A stretch of 64,000 nt of DNA from Tubiluchus corallicola (taxonomy: Eukaryota > Priapulida > Priapulimorpha > Priapulimorphida > Tubiluchidae), in assembly GCA_030141605.1 (NCBI GenBank), contig JAQGDQ010000055.1, positions 703,001-767,000 of the forward strand, read 5' to 3'. Of this stretch, positions 12,901 through 28,000 are shown piece after piece (position 1 is the stretch's first letter; every line of letters starts with the position of its first letter). Made by a program: the position numbers and the translations under genes. The notes beneath the pieces were generated by a model. The model saw only the letters and a list, made by a program, of their open reading frames with translations, did not search any database and was not told the DNA's origin.

Positions 12901-13830
12901 ATCACGCAAAAATATTTCCATTTTTTATAACACTGCTCTTAATAATTGTGATATACTTGCGTATGAGCTGTACTGGCTTACTGAAGCGGAAAACCACCAC
13001 CTACCTGGCTTTTCGTTTGAAGAAATTCGTAAGATTTTGTATTATATTATAACTAACTAATGTAAATATTCTTGTAAATATTGATGAATTGCACTGTTAT
13101 AATATGTAATGCGTGTGAATAAAATCGTACGTATTATTAATAGAGAAACAATTTTCTGATAAAGAATTTTGTTGATAAGAGTACCGGGGAAAAAGCAGAC
13201 CATTTATAAGCACTTGTTTTAAAATCTACAAGAACCACAAGGGTAAAATGGTACATCAGTCTCCCAGGCTTGCTAAATATGTCTTTGTATTAGTCAACTG
13301 TGGTTTTTTTATCCTTGCTGGTGTCCTTGGTAGAATGGAGCGGAAATATTTGCAGTTAAAAAAACATTGATTGATCCCTTCATATATGCTTAGCATTTCA
13401 TAAGAAATGGGTGTCAGGTCATACAAGAATGGATCATTGCAAATTAATACCATTTATTTCTGTTGCAGATGTGGGAAAAACTCGGGCTATTGATCGTTAT
13501 GTCAACAGTTTATACTGGAGTGCTAGTATGCTGACCAGTACTGGGTAAAGTTTTCTGTGTCTGCATTTGTTTTTGCAATTAAAATGTTATAATGTGCTAA
13601 GAAATCTCCTGCATTTATTTAGTCTACTTATTTTGATACTCTTTTATTTTAGATTCGGAGATGTCACAGCACGCAACACGCAAGAAGTCTGGTTTTCAAT
13701 AAGCGTGATGTTACTCGGTGCTTTTGTGTTTTATTGTCTTTTATTTGGCTCTGTGACGTCACAGCTCATTAATGCCGGAAGCCCAAAAGCTAACTATCTG
13801 AATAACTTGATTACAGTCAAACAGCAAATG
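9950..13830 (+). other. CNGK: CNGK repeat 1, transmembrane part (exons 1-4, residues 1-296)
   Basis: Exon 1 (9950-10400) holds S1 (about residues 30-50), S2 (59-80), S3 with LDVL- and DVLSLLPLE-type motifs (107-126) and an S4 reading RLNRLIRLYR (136-145), with an Arg every third residue. Exon 2 (11973-12155) is S5 plus turret. Exon 3 (13469-13544) is the pore helix with SLYWSASMLTSTG. Exon 4 (13653-13830) completes the filter, GFGD at residues 237-240, and S6. The filter codon for the first Gly is split by the intron (GG|A). The next-door minus-strand paralogue has the same exon 1/2 and exon 2/3 boundaries and phases. GFG is the filter of KCNH-type K+ channels and of CNGK. It differs from ordinary CNG channels, whose filter lacks the aromatic residue. 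Confidence 0.93.
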
Positions 13831-16800
13831 GTAACAGTTAATCTGTAGCCATTTATAACAGCTAACATAATTATTTGCTCTGCTTTGTTATGCCTGTTCT
13901 GGGTTAGGGTGGTGGTACTTGATTCTGGCATTTAGATTCTGGACAGTTGGTAATGAATTGTACGTGACTATAAATCGCAAATGTCAGAGTAATGACTATA
14001 AATCGCAAATGTCAGAGTAAATAACTTTTTACATGCAATGACACTGTGCATTAAAAGTGCATAATAAGCACAAGCATTGTTTGTTCTTTGCAGGAAATCT
14101 TTATTGCAGATGTGCTTCATCAAAATGCACATCTTTTTTAAAAAACAAATGTAAAATTTCCAAAAATATCTGTTGAGAAAGTGAATAATCGATTTTAAAT
14201 AATAAATTATATAAACAATTAGAACAGTTTTATTCTGTGTCTTGTTGATCGTTTCAATCACGTGGATGTGTTTAAATAAACAATGGCCAGAGTTAAGAAG
14301 AGAAATCGATAGATTTTGATAAGTGCTTTACATAGCTTTTTCGAAAATTTATGAATGGCTTTAAAAGCTTTAGTTTGTCCTAGTGTTGCAGTGTATTTGT
14401 AGTAAACAGCAGCTTTATTTTAAACACGTGATCAATCTGTATGTTTTGTTGTAGGCAGACACTGGGTTACCTAAAGTAGTGCAACAGCTGGTAATAGATT
14501 ATTACAACTTTCTGTGGTTGAACAGAAAGGGTGTAAAACCTTCTGCAGTGTTTGACATGGTACCAGTTTCATTTCAAGCAGAGTTGGCTACATCATCTAA
14601 CAAAATTGCAATTGAACAGGTAATTGACAAAGTCACTTTATTAGTTACCTGAAATGGTCCAGAGTTCTTGTTCCTCCAACTGTCTGTTTGGAAATTTCGT
14701 ATTTTATGTCCAAGAGCTGCTGTTCTGTGAGCTTTGGCATTTCAGGTTTTGGTCTGCAATGTTTATTTTCAGTTTCTTCATTTATTAGATTTTTTTCATT
14801 TTTAAAGCTAGTAGTAGAAGAGCATAAGAAAACATAGGAGAGTATTTACTGCATAAGTAAAGCTGCAAATGGCTTATTGTGTGTTGAATGAAAGTTTGTG
14901 AGGAAATATAAAAATTGGTTTAAAAAACAGTGGGCACTGAAGACACTTAATGTATGTACAATTCGAAAGGCAAAATATGAATTACTAATGGCAGGACGTA
15001 TAGATCTATTCTTGTCCTTTGTGAATTGTGTGTGATTGTAGTTGACATGTAAACAATTTTGTGGTGAAGTATTCTGCAAATAAGGGGCCCGAAGGAAAAA
15101 CTTGTAATATTATGAGAACAAGCAGGAAAATGAACATTTTCAACAAACTTTTTGATATAGTAACACGAGAACATCCTCCATAATTATGAGCAGTGATAAG
15201 GGTTATTTGTAAGTTATGAGAAACTATTCAAAACTTATGTGGCTTTCTGGGCAAGTGGTTTCTTATCAGCCACTACCGTCTTTATCAGGAAGTTGTTTCC
15301 TATGTGCTCTCGATATGTGTGCTGTTCTGATTAAGAAACTGTTTGTAGTGTGTAATGAAACAACAGTTGAAATCACAAAGAGAAAATGGCCAGCAAAGGC
15401 TTGGCAACAGAATGCATCACTCTTTCCCTTATATATTGCTGTATTACTTTCTAAGTTTTTATTTGGTAAAAATGTTTTAGTATGAGAAGTTAGAAGTGAG
15501 AAATTAGAATCCTTTATGAAAGTTTTTGAGATAAAATTGTTAGTTTATGTAGGAGCTAGTGAACACTATATTTGTTGCTGTACATATATTTGTGTTTAGT
15601 CTCAGTTTCTGAAAGGCATTCACGAAGGATTTCAGCGAATGTTGTCCGTGGTGATAAGACATGAAGTCTGTGTTCCCAGTCAGTTGATTGTCACACGCGG
15701 TTTGGGACAGAAGATGGTCTACATCATACGAGGGCGAGCTCAGGTTAATATGAACAATGTTTTACTATATTTCTCACCAAGTTTTCGCTCTTTCTTTATT
15801 ACATCCCAGAATGGGATGTCTAGTGCTTCCTTGCATTCTTCGCATTGTTCTTGTACTTGTGGACAGTTTGCTTACCGATTCAGTCAGTGTACTGTGCTAT
15901 TGCTTACTGCCGATTCAACTGTGGTATTGCATCTGGGGTGTTATAACTCACTTGAACCTGTTATTTAAAACAGCTGCAAATTCACATAGAAAATTTTGTA
16001 ATGCTTTTCATTGGCCTGTGGACGAGGTTTGTATAAATGAGCTAAAATGGACTACCACATGGATATTTATAAAGTTCTGAGAAATAGTGTGTGTTTACTT
16101 AAGTTGGAATTTAATTTAGGGCAAATTAGATGCAATTTGATTTAAAAATGCAAACATATGTAGCTTAACATATTTCATTAAATAATTTATTTTATCATTA
16201 GCTTTAGTTTATACAAACTGCATGAAGTTCAATCTCACATAGAATTTAATATACCAAAGTATTATAAAACTTTTTTTGTTATTTTGAGTTGTTATTGTTG
16301 TGTGACCACCCTTCCACTGCAGAAGAAGCCAACAGTGTTCTGTGACATTTGATTTTGATTATTGTAGGTTTTGTCCAATAAAGATGATGCCACACCTGTG
16401 GCTACGTTGGGTCAAGGAGATGTGTTTGGTGAGGTAAGGGCTTAATTTAATTGTAGGTGTGACAAAGTTTTTGTTCAGGTTGATCTTTGTAATTTTTGTC
16501 AGTGTTAAATTTCTTAGGTATGTGTTCCGCAGTGAAAGTTAGTAATGCTGTGCATGGTTGGTAGATGGATACTACAGATTTTCTATGTAGGCAGAGTATA
16601 GAGCTGTTAATTACTGATACAAAGTGACTAAAAATTTGGATTATTCCTGACTGTCACTATATAAACTTGGTGTATTTCAGATTACTATTATTCTACCATG
16701 CAGAAGTAAGGCTTCCGTGCGTGCGATGACTCACTGTGAGTTGTTCGTCATCAACAAGGAGGATATAGCAAAAGTGCTGCGCATTTATCCAGAAGGCAAG

Positions 16801-19800
16801 TCTTCTAGTAAAGTGCTTTTAACTTATGTATTAGCCATCTGAAATGTATAAACAGTTGGTGGACATATGGAAATAAGAAATTGCAGTTGCGATTAAACTG
16901 CTTCATTGCAAAGCGAGTTTTTAGTCTAATTAAGCTTGTTGCTTATTTTATTTAATCGCAAATTTGCATTATTAGGATTGTCATATGGAAAATTTTCATC
17001 ATCTGCAATTTCGGCCGATCTTACTGCTGTAACACTTGTGTATTTGAGAAAAGCTCAGTCATATAAAAAGTGTTCAGTTGTTCAACACTGTGAATCGACA
17101 ATCATAATCACAAGCATGGTATGCACCTGTAGCAGTTCGTGTGGGAACTTCAAGCTACAATATTGCCTTTAGCTGTTTTTAAAAAATACCCATACAATGT
17201 TCAAGGTCTTTTCCTTTGAAAGGAACCATACACTCCTTCCAAAACTCCAGGTGTGTGCCAATGTTAATGTACCTGGATTTTCAGGAAAGTTCACAAAAAT
17301 TCGATTAGTGGGTTTGGTTTAACACCAATTGCACACCATCCCTGGAACTCTTAAATGGTCCTAGTACTGTCATTCTATTATGGGCTGTCTAACCATTCTG
17401 CCTTAATCTCTAGTGCATTTCTGTTCTACGGAGTGTAAACTTTACAAATAATGGAGGATAAATGCCCATTTTGGAGGTTCTTGCCGCCATGTTTTCCATT
17501 TGTACTATTTCGAAAAATTTGACAAACGAATCATTGAGAAATGCGAAGAAGTTGGACTTAATTACCATTAATGACAAACTGGTCATGTAGAAAATTGTAA
17601 CTAATAATTGGCATGTTCTATATATAGTTCACACACATCTGCGTGATTTGGCAATCCAGAAATGTGTCCAAGTTTTTGATCACTGCGAGGCGGAAGAGAA
17701 GGTAGGTTTGACTTTCCTTATAACAACCTATAGCATTATAATTTTATTTTAGTGAGATGCAAAAACTGCCCAAGTGTTTTTACTTAGGACACAATATGTT
17801 GTTTCACAAGCTAATCGCTAGCTGCACAAGTGATTACAACTTTAATCTTCTAACAGCAGTTTAATCGTCAAAACAGTACAGTATGCACTCAAATCACTCT
17901 AAATGTTTAGTTTCCAGAAATTCTCAGGTAATGAGGTTAATTGCAGTGGACGAGCGAGTAACAGATTCAAGGCAAAACCGCCAGCATAATTATTAGTGCA
18001 CGATAAACCTTGTTTAACTGTGCTTAACGTGATTGTTTCTACATATATTATAGTGCACAGGAGTAAGACGACATAAAAATAGTAAAAGCTCACTGGTTAC
18101 ATAAAAGTATCTTATTTAAGCATGTGCAGAAAAAATATAGAGTCAATTTGGCGGAGTTAGTCAATTTTCAGTCAATTGCCGGCAGTTTTTATATACTTTT
18201 GGATAGGAGCGGCGCGTACTAGATGTTTTTGAGGCAATTAGGCGATTCGTTCTACATTACCGTAAGTCTAATACACGGCACCTAATGTATTAGTTAGTAT
18301 CAGTAAATATGGACAATCAGCAAAGTCGGACCGACATCTCCCCGCTTTTGTCCGGCAAACCGAGATATGTGTTTTTATCATTATGCTATAATGCCTCTAG
18401 TACTTGTCCGCTTCTACATTTAAATAAGTATCTGTCCATTATATGCAGATGTCATTTAACCTCTCACCCATCACTTTTTTTCACTTTAATATTACTTACA
18501 ACTCATTCACCCAGCGCCCACCATAGTGCTGGTATTATCTTTCCCCATTATTTACTCCAGACAAAAATGAAAATGCTAAATATTTTAGTAGTAAATATTC
18601 TGACTGGTTTTGAAAATTATCTTTGTTGTGAAACGTGGCCTATGTTGGGTCTTGGAGGCCTAATTAAGTATGGTGACGTCAGTTAACTAAAATAAAAACA
18701 TTGAGACTAAAATTCGTACTTTATACATGGTAACTTTTAATCTTGAACAAAATAAAACTATTTTTGATGTGACAGGAATTTATAAAAGCTACAAATCGGT
18801 TCAATAAATGTTAGTTTAACATTATATTATCATATTATGGTTAATATTTTTTTTGATGTATTGCTAATGTAAAATATGGATATCTGATTATAAAGGTCTT
18901 AACTTTGTATTAGAGTATCTACTCATTCCGTAGGTATGTCAGTCAGTTTCTTTTCTATATCAATGGTTGTGAAAAGTAAATAATGCTTGTATAAGACAGA
19001 GAGTAAGTTAATTTGTCACTGAGGTATAATTTATAAATTAATAACACTGTTTATCTGTTTGTTGACTGGTCTACTGTTGAAAGCAAGTGAATAAGCAAAA
19101 GTTTCGGTCAAGATGTGATTGTCCATGTACAACAAGGTCGTCATTGACAATATAAGATTTTTGTACAAATTTTGACCACCAGAATGACCAGACCAAATTA
19201 TTATATTTACGCTGTTATCACTTGAAAATAATTTTGTGCATGTTGCAGCTTGATAACTCCGAAATTAGTTATAAGCAGCACAGCAAGTTCTCTTTTGATG
19301 TGGCTAATATGGCTGGAATAGACAAAGAGACTTTAGAAATAACTGACAGAGCAGCAGCTGCCAAATCTCTCGACTTCACTGTTATAAAAACTACGGTAAT
19401 AATCGATTACTGGACACACATGATTATTGAACTGATTTCATGCAGGATACAGTACATGTCTGCGTGCTTAGCAGCTTAACATGTTTTTTCCTTATGTTAT
19501 GTAGTATTTTCATGTTTGCTATGCTTAAATTACAATATTTGGCATATTTATACAAATTTTTGTGACCAATGGCTATTTTAAGTATTGCTAATAATTTGTG
19601 CTACATTATTTACGAAATTAGCTGGAATGGAAGTTCTCACATGCTTGGATCTGGCATCATTTCTCATTTCTTGTAAAGTTAATACTTCCCGTAACAAAGT
19701 CATGGGAAGCATTACAGTTGTTGTGAATTCATTTTTCTTGTAAAAAAATTAGAATATACAATTTTGCATTCATGTGATTTAAGTATTAGAATAAAATAGA

Positions 19801-22800
19801 CTCCAACAAGGCGATGTATAAGACAGATCCATTTAATGGGCATGTTATAGATCATATTGGAAAAGTGAAAAATCTGGCTCTGTTATGGTTTGCACAATTG
19901 TCCATAGTATTTTCATCCGAAATTTCAGGCTCATTTGTGAACAGCTGTTATGAATATAGGAGCTTTGCAGTTTAAAATTCGAAGAGCAACAAAAGAAGCA
20001 CTCTGATTATACTATTGGCATGTAGTAGAAACTTATACAGGACTCAATGCCAGATCCAACCAGATTGAAAACAGTTTGATAACAGATTGATTCTGCCATC
20101 TGTCAAGCACCTTAAGGTTGCAAGTTCGGGTACCAGCCCAGATGTGATTGCAGTAGATGCAAAATAATATTTAAAAAGATACTGGAATGAGCTATTTTCA
20201 ACTATGATCTGAGCATTCCACTTTATTTGATGTGTCTTGAATGTTTCAGCATCTTGTATTTGTGTGGAACTTATTTTGTATTGTAGTGTCATTTATTGTA
20301 CAGGTTTTTATCTTTGTTTGTTTAATTCATCTCTTTCTTAAGTTTAACTTTTATGTTTTTCTTGAACATCATGCTTAGAAGTCCATATTGCATGTTTCAA
20401 TTTGTTTCAGGAAGGAGTTAAAAAAGGCATTATCGACCCGGGAAGTCGTTTTAGCAGCATCTGGAACAAATGCATGTTTATTGTTATACTTGCTGCTTTT
20501 TTCCTCAACACTTTTACGGCTTTTTACGCGTCGCACACTAATAGATACATTTATCAAAAACCAAATGGCTTCATTCTGCTGATCGTCAGTTACTGTTTTG
20601 ACATTTTCTTGTGGGCTGATATAATTGTTCAGCTGAGAACAGCTGTTGCTACTCCACATGGTAAGTTGTCTTGGTACTTGGTTATACACGTTTGTCGTCC
20701 CCTTTTGCACTTAAAATTCACTTCCGTAAAGGAAATTGCATGCAAGGTCTTTTACTCAAAGATTAATGAAAACAGGTATTTAAATAGAGTACACTGTACA
20801 ACAAAATCTTGTAATTTCAAGAAATATTTCCAACGTTGGCAACATGGCAGCAGAAATGTTTTATTTTTAAGGTTTTGTGTACAAGAAGTGGTATTTCTTC
20901 ACCAAACGTTTGTAGTTTATGCCTACTGAAATTTTCTGACTGTTATAAATGTACAGCTTTCCAATGACACTCACTGTGGTCTTCTGTATACAGCCACTCT
21001 TCTTTTTGCTGGTCTGCAGGCAGTTTGTATTAGTAAATCTTGGCTAATGTCAGATTGAAGGCCCGTCATTTTTCTTTTGTTGGAATTGCAGCTTATAAGA
21101 ATTAAGTATATAACTCCTTCAGGACCGTAAGTTTTTGCTGCATTTTGCATGGGTTCATGAAAACTGCTCTCGCTAAGCGACAATTACATTACAATTGATA
21201 AGGTTTCTACTCCGCACACAATGGTTTTTAAGGCAAAGCAATATACGAAATGCATTTACTTAGCATAGACAAATTGATTTTTGACGAATATTTTGAAAAA
21301 AAGCTTTCAATAACTGCAGTGTTTGCACTGCAGCAAAGTACAGTATCACTTGTATGAAATCGGCTAATGCAGAAAAATTGAACTATCGAGATACAACACT
21401 CTGATACAATTTGGCCTCAAGTTTACTCTGTTTTTAAGGAGAAATTCCTGTTAAAGACAAGATGACCTTCATTTGTCCTTGGCTGATTGGTTGTTTTTGC
21501 TGGAATAGCAGCTGAACATTGTACAGCATTCTGTAGCAATCAGGCCATCAATAAAATAGTATGGTCACCCAAGTGTATACGGGCTAAGTTGGAATGCCCG
21601 AAAAGGGTGCATTTTTCTTAATTTTATCCAATTAAATATTTATATGTTTAAACAAATAGCTTGATTGGGCAGGTAAGATTCTCTTGAATAGAACACTACA
21701 TAATTTGTGTTATCATTTAGTTATGTCTGTGTTCATACTGTAACAAAAAAGTTACAAGACCTGTTTTGAATGGTGCAGTCCTGAAGGAGTTAAACGAACT
21801 TAATATTAAAATCTAATAAGTGCTTAGTTAATTGCTATACCTAACATATATTACTGTCAAATTCAATTAAGAACAGAAAAGAGCTATGGAAAATCTAATC
21901 AAAATAATTTGCAGTATATTTGCTGTACACATTATTGTTTTTCAGTAATTTACAGAGCTTTAAAAAAAACATAATGAACATTTTAGCAATAATTTTAATG
22001 TTTGATAGGTGCCATTTTCAGCAGAAAAGTTATAGCAAAGCATTATTTGGGTTCCTTTGCATTCGTCTTGGATTTGTTTGCTGTTTTGCCAGTGGAATTA
22101 GTCTGTTTTATTGTCCCCTCAAACAAGATGTACATGTTCTGGTCTTTAGCAAAGTTGAATCGAGTCATTAAGCTATGGAAGGTAAGTAAACCTTGCGTAA
22201 GTAGTACTGTGGTGTTTTCTCTTGCTACACAACAAGATTTTTTCGTGACTCTCAGTATTATGTTATCCTCTTTTCAGTAGAGAGAATGTAGTGATTGATT
22301 TGTGCAAAGTATTTACGCAATTAACTACAATGGTGGCTCTCGTGTGCTTGGATCCGGCACGCCCTACTTGCCCATTTCTTGTAAAGTTAATGGCTTCCAT
22401 AACAAACTAATGTCAAGCTACAATTGTCGTGGAATCCATCCCTTTTTTATACAATTTTGCATTCATTTGACTTGAGTATTAGAATGAAATAGGCCCTAAC
22501 AATGTATAAGGCTAATCCATTTAATGGGCATATATTGGGGCCATACTGGAAAAGTGAAAAATCGGGCTCTTTTATGGTCTGTGCAATGGTCCATAGTATT
22601 TTCAGACTCACGATGAAAACTGTGCCCTGTGATAGCTTTTAGAGATAAATGTGGCAACAACAACACCAACAACAATATGACCAAGCATTACAGATGCCGC
22701 ACTTTACACCGGATCCAAAAATTTGCCACCTTTATGTAGCAAAACATTAAATATTGAAATTAAAAATCTTTTTATGCACTGGCACTTTACATGTAAATGC

Positions 22801-25024
22801 TCACCTAGTGCATTCCAGAAATTTCTAAAGCATTTGCAATGTTCTGAATAGAAAATGTGTTTTGCTGACTGTTGTTTAAAAACAATGACTTTTAATGTAT
22901 TTAAGAGTTGAAACTATGTGTAAATCTTTGCATTTAATGATCAATGTTTTGTTTTACGTAGATTTGGATTTACTTTGATCAGCTGGAGCAGAAACTTAAC
23001 ATATCATTGAAGACTATTTGTTTGTTGCAATTTTCAGTTTACATTCTTCTGTTGACACATGTGTGTGCATGTCTCTACTATTTCCTGGGGTATGTATGTA
23101 TTGGCAAAGTTGAGAATAGAATTTTATGTGTCTGTTGTTATTATGGTTCATTACATATCATTGGCATCGCCGTTGATATTGTACTTCCTCCTAATATGTA
23201 ACGCAGCATAACACATGGTTGATTTTGTTAACGAAAGATACTGTGTTGTTCAAAATAATAATGAGAATTGAATCTTGAAGCTTTGTGGCGACAACAAACA
23301 TTTATGTAAACAATCAAAAGCTATTCATTAATCGATGCTATCAAAGTTAGTGTTATTAGTTGATTCTTGAGCTAACCGCTAGTTGGCGGGCCGTCACTTT
23401 GTTTACATCATTACATCAGTGAAACCACTTGTATATCTCTATAATTATATAAAAATATAGAGTCAATTATGCAGAGTTATTTGAGTCAATTGCCGACATT
23501 TTTTATATGTTTTTGCATAGGAGCGGGCCATAGTACACGTTTTTGAGATAATTAGGCAATTTATTCTACATTACCGTGAGTCTAATACACTGTGCCTACT
23601 ATATTAGCTTAGTATCGGCAAATACGGACAATCGGCAAATTTGAACCGACGTCTCCCCACTTTTGTCTGACAAACCGAGATATGAGTATATACAGTTCGT
23701 TTGTAAGAATACCCTGGCCTTCTAGAGTAGGTTTCCAGAAGAGCTAAGCAGCTCTCACATCTTCAAAGATGAAAAACTATCACATGTAATAGCTAGTTAA
23801 AGTATTTCAAATCCTGGTTCTAATCTGTAACACGAAATTTTAAAAATAATTTAGACTGTCATAAAGCTATGGTAGTAATAAATAAGGTTTTTACCTTGAT
23901 CTTAACAATGGCAAACAATTTTGTCAAAACACTTGGAGATTGCAATAAAAAATGTAAATATATAAATTTTGGCAAAATTAAAGAGTTAAATTTAGTAGAA
24001 TGTTCTAGATCTTAAACATTTTCTTAAAGCTTATATAGTTAAACTCCTTCTTAAATTCAGTTGAATCACATCTTTAATATTGTATGTAATGTTTTGCTGT
24101 TATACAGGTGAGGCATGGGTGTTTTTTTTATTACCTGGTTAATTGGTACATTTTTATGAGTTGCTGTAACTAGATCGCTCTTTTTTTCAGAAATTACATC
24201 CCTGGTATGCATGATATCATGAGCTGGATTTACGTCAGTCCTTCTAAGCATTTGTGGGTGTGTTTTAGATTTTGATTACTATAAGCTGCCGCTTAACTAC
24301 ATTCTATCTTAATTATTTCAGTAGTCCTCATAGTTACGTGTATAAATGTCACGCTGAGTGTTACTTTTTGAGTATCTGTATACATTTTTGTAACAGAAGT
24401 GAGTGTCATTTCACTTCATCTCATTTCATTTCATTTCTCACCGGCTATGAATTTTTAACCAAAATTTAACCGAAAGGAAATGAATAAGATGATGTGAAAT
24501 CAACACACTTCTGCAATTGTTAATGGAATATATATGTGTAAGTCATGGTTAATAATTGTTGAAGCTATAAATGAACTTTTTTTCAGCTAACGATGACACC
24601 AAGGGAAGTTAGAAACTTACATATGCATCAGCTGGATGGTCAACAGTCTGCACTAGACACATCGCATACGAACATGCCTGTTATGTACTTGATGTCAATC
24701 TACTGGGCTGTTGCTACGACAACCAGGACTGGCTTTGGTGATTTGGTGGCATATACAATCAACACTCGTGTCCTATCAGTTGTGGTGATGATTTTGGGCT
24801 TGTTTTTGCACAGTTACGTCCTGTCTGCAATTGCTGCTGTGTTAACTAACACGGATTCTGCACGGTAAGTATATTGATTATTAGAACGGTGACAGCTAAA
24901 GCTGAGCTTAAGTGAAATAACCTGTCACTAATAAGTTGATAGAGAACTAATGCTTAATTGAGACAGAAGACAGTATTGAGGTAGAGTTTGACCAACAGAA
25001 AGAGAAACAGCTGTCACAGCTATT

Positions 25025-25078
<54 letters not shown>

Positions 25079-28000
25079 TATTATTATTATTTATTTATTT
25101 TGTATAGCGCCTAAATCTATAGACAGCATGACAGACTTAAAAAATGTTCACAAGATTAAACAGTAAGCATATTAAATTTCAAAAAATTACATTAAGTTAA
25201 TATATAAAAACACAAAAAGTCACAAAATAAAAGCATATAACGATAAATAATTCGATCACGTCAAAGGCTGTATACTATCTTAGTAGAGACTGACAAGCAG
25301 AGAGAAAGAGCTGTAGCTTAACTAACATGGAGTAAGTAGAGACTGACAAGCAGAGAGAAAGAGCTGTAGCTTAACTAACATGGAGTAAGTAGAGACTGAC
25401 AAGCAGAGAGAAAGAGCTGTAGCTTAACTAACATGGAGTAAGTAGTGACTGACAAACAGAAAGAAAAAGAGCTGTAGCTTAACTAACATGGAGTAAGTAG
25501 AGACTGGCAAGCAGAAAGAAAAAGAGCTGTAGCTTAACTAACATGGAGTAAGTAGAGACTGACAAGCAGAAAGAAAAAGAGCTGTAGCTTAACTAACATG
25601 GAGTAAGTAGTGACTGGCAAGCAGAAAGAAAAAGAGCTGTAGCTTAACTAACATGGAGTAAGTAGAGACTGGCAAGCAGAAAGAAAAAGAGCTGTAGCTT
25701 AACTAACATGGAGTAAGTAGAGACTGACAAACAGAAAGAAAAAGAGCTGTAGCTTAACTGACATGGAGTAAGTAGAGACTGGTAAGCAGAAAGAAAAAGA
25801 GCTGTAACTTAACTGACATGGAGTAAGCAGAGACTGACAAACAGAAAGAAAAAGAGCTGTAGCTTAACTAACATGGAGTAAGTAGAGACTGGCAAGCAGA
25901 AAGAAAAAGAGCTGTAGCTTAACTAACATGGAGTAAGTAGAGACTGGCAAGCAGAAAGAGAAAGAGCTGTAGCTTAACTAACATGGAGTAAGTAGTGACT
26001 GGCAAGCAGAAAGAAAAAAAGCTGTCGCTTAACTGGCACTGAGTAAGTTGAGACTGGCAAGCAGAAAGAAAAAGAGCTGTAGCTTAACTAACATGGAGTA
26101 AGTAGAGAGACTGGCAAGCAGAAAGAAAAAGAGCTGTAGCTTAACTAACATGGAGTAAGTAGTGACTGGCAAGCAGAAAGAAAAAGAGCTGTAGCTTAAC
26201 TAACATGGAGTAAGTAGTGACTGGCAAGCAGAAAGAAAAAGAGCTGTAGCTTAACTAACATGGAGTAAGTAGTGACTGGCAAGCAGAAAGAAAAAGAGCT
26301 GTAGCTTAACTAACATGGAGTAAGTAGTGACTGGCAAGCAGAAAGAAAAAAAGCTGTCGCTTAACTGGCACTGAGTAAGTTGAGACTGGCAAGCAGAAAG
26401 AAAAAGAGCTGTAGCTTAACTAACATGGAGTAAGTAGAGACTGGCAAGCAGAAAGAAAAAGAGCTGTAGCTTAACTAACATGGAGTAAGTAGTGACTGGC
26501 AAGCAGAAAGAAAAAGAGCTGTCGCTTCACTGGCACTGAGTAAGTTGAGACTGGCAAGCAGAAAGAAAAAGAGCTGTAGCTTAACTGACATGGAGTAAGC
26601 AGAGACTGATAAGCAGAGAGAAAGAGCTTTAGCTTAACTGACATGGAGTAAGCAGAGCTTGGCAAGCCAATAAAGGATGCTGTATATATAGCTTAACTGA
26701 TATGGAGTAAGTAGAGTTTGGCAAGTAGAGAGAAAAAAAGCTGTAGCTTAACTGACATGGAATAAGCAGAGCTTGGCAAGCCAATAAAGGATGCTGTATA
26801 TATAGCTTAACTGACATGGAGTAAGCAGAGCTTGGCAAGCCAACAGGGATGCTGTATATATAGCTTAACTGACATGGAGTAAGCAGAGCTTGGCAAGCCA
26901 ATAAAGGATGCTGTATTATAGCTTAACTGACATGGAGTAAGCAGAGCTTGGCAAGCCAGTAAAGGATGCTGTATATATAGCTTAACTGACATAGAGTAAG
27001 CAGAGCTTGGCAAGCCAATAAAGGATGCTGTATATATAGCTTAACTGACATGGAGTAAGTAGAGACTGGCAAGCAGAGAAAGAAGAGCTGTAGTTTAACT
27101 GACATGGAGTAAGCAGATTTTGACAAGCCAATAAAGGAAGCTATAACTTAAGTGGCTTGGAGTAAGGCGAGTTTGGTAATTAAAGAAAACTAAAGTTAGT
27201 TATATAGTTGGTACATAATTAAATTTCTACTAGTAATTTTTCACCCTTTCTCATACATTTTGCAACTTACACGAAATGATATTTTGTAACATGTGTTTTT
27301 TTAATTTTAAGAATTGTTGTGTCATTGTTAGATGCTTTTATTTTGCATAAAATACATGGATTTTATTTACCAAACAGGGTAAGATTCCAGACTGTTTTAT
27401 TTGGCATCAGAGAATATATGGTTGATCACGGATTGAATGACCACCTACAGAATTGTGTTGTTAACTACATGACCACATTGTGGCATAAATATAAGTGAGT
27501 TTTATCCTGATTACTCTTGTAAAGCTTTTACTAAGTCTTAGATTATGTATTTTGTTTGACTAGCTTGTGCAGTTTTTACAGTACATTTGATAACATGAAG
27601 GAAACTCTGTAGTGCAGATCATGATTGATAACATTAGTTTTTTTGTTTTTTTTGGTGTACATCACCGTGTTTCTGTCATCCTGATAACTGTTCTGCTATA
27701 GATGCTCATATTTATTCAGATTAGGTTTTGGTTATTTTCTTTTTTTGGCAAATACTGTTTTTTTGGTAATTATTTCTCCTATCAACCAAGAATCATATAC
27801 AATTATATATACAAATATATTAATAGAAAATACCTTGAGCAAAATGGGAATCATTTTGAAAATTGCCACTTCATTGTGATACTCAGGGGGGCCATATTTG
27901 ATTCACGCACAGATGGTTTTACCAAACTGAAATGCGGAATTACATCCTATCCATCTCATTCAGTGTAGATATTATCGTAAAAAAGTTTGCACTTTGCGAA

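Larger units (their letters stand above)
20411..24864 (+). other. CNGK: CNGK repeat 2, transmembrane part (exons 11-15, residues 534-831)
   Basis: Exon 11 (20411-20660) opens with the pre-S1 motif IIDPGSRFSSIWNKC typical of CNG/HCN-related channels and carries S1 and S2. Exon 12 (22009-22181) has S3 (FVLDLFAVLPVELV) and a weak S4 (LAKLNRVIKLWK). Exon 13 (22962-23089) is S5 with THVCACLYYFLG. Exon 14 (24191-24257) is a short turret exon; its call rests on open frame, phase and splice sites. Exon 15 (24587-24864) carries the pore SIYWAVATTTRTGFGD, with GFG at residues 788-790, and S6. S4 has fewer basic residues than in repeat 1. Intron 15 contains a large minisatellite. Confidence 0.92.

Noticed and set aside
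26471-27126. Overlapping long minus-strand open frames with repeated SAYSMSVKL-like units
   Set aside because: They are translations of the minisatellite. The unit length keeps a frame open by chance and there are no splice or start signals.
25281-27175. CRISPR-like repeat array
   Set aside because: The units are contiguous without unique spacers, and the DNA is a eukaryotic intron.
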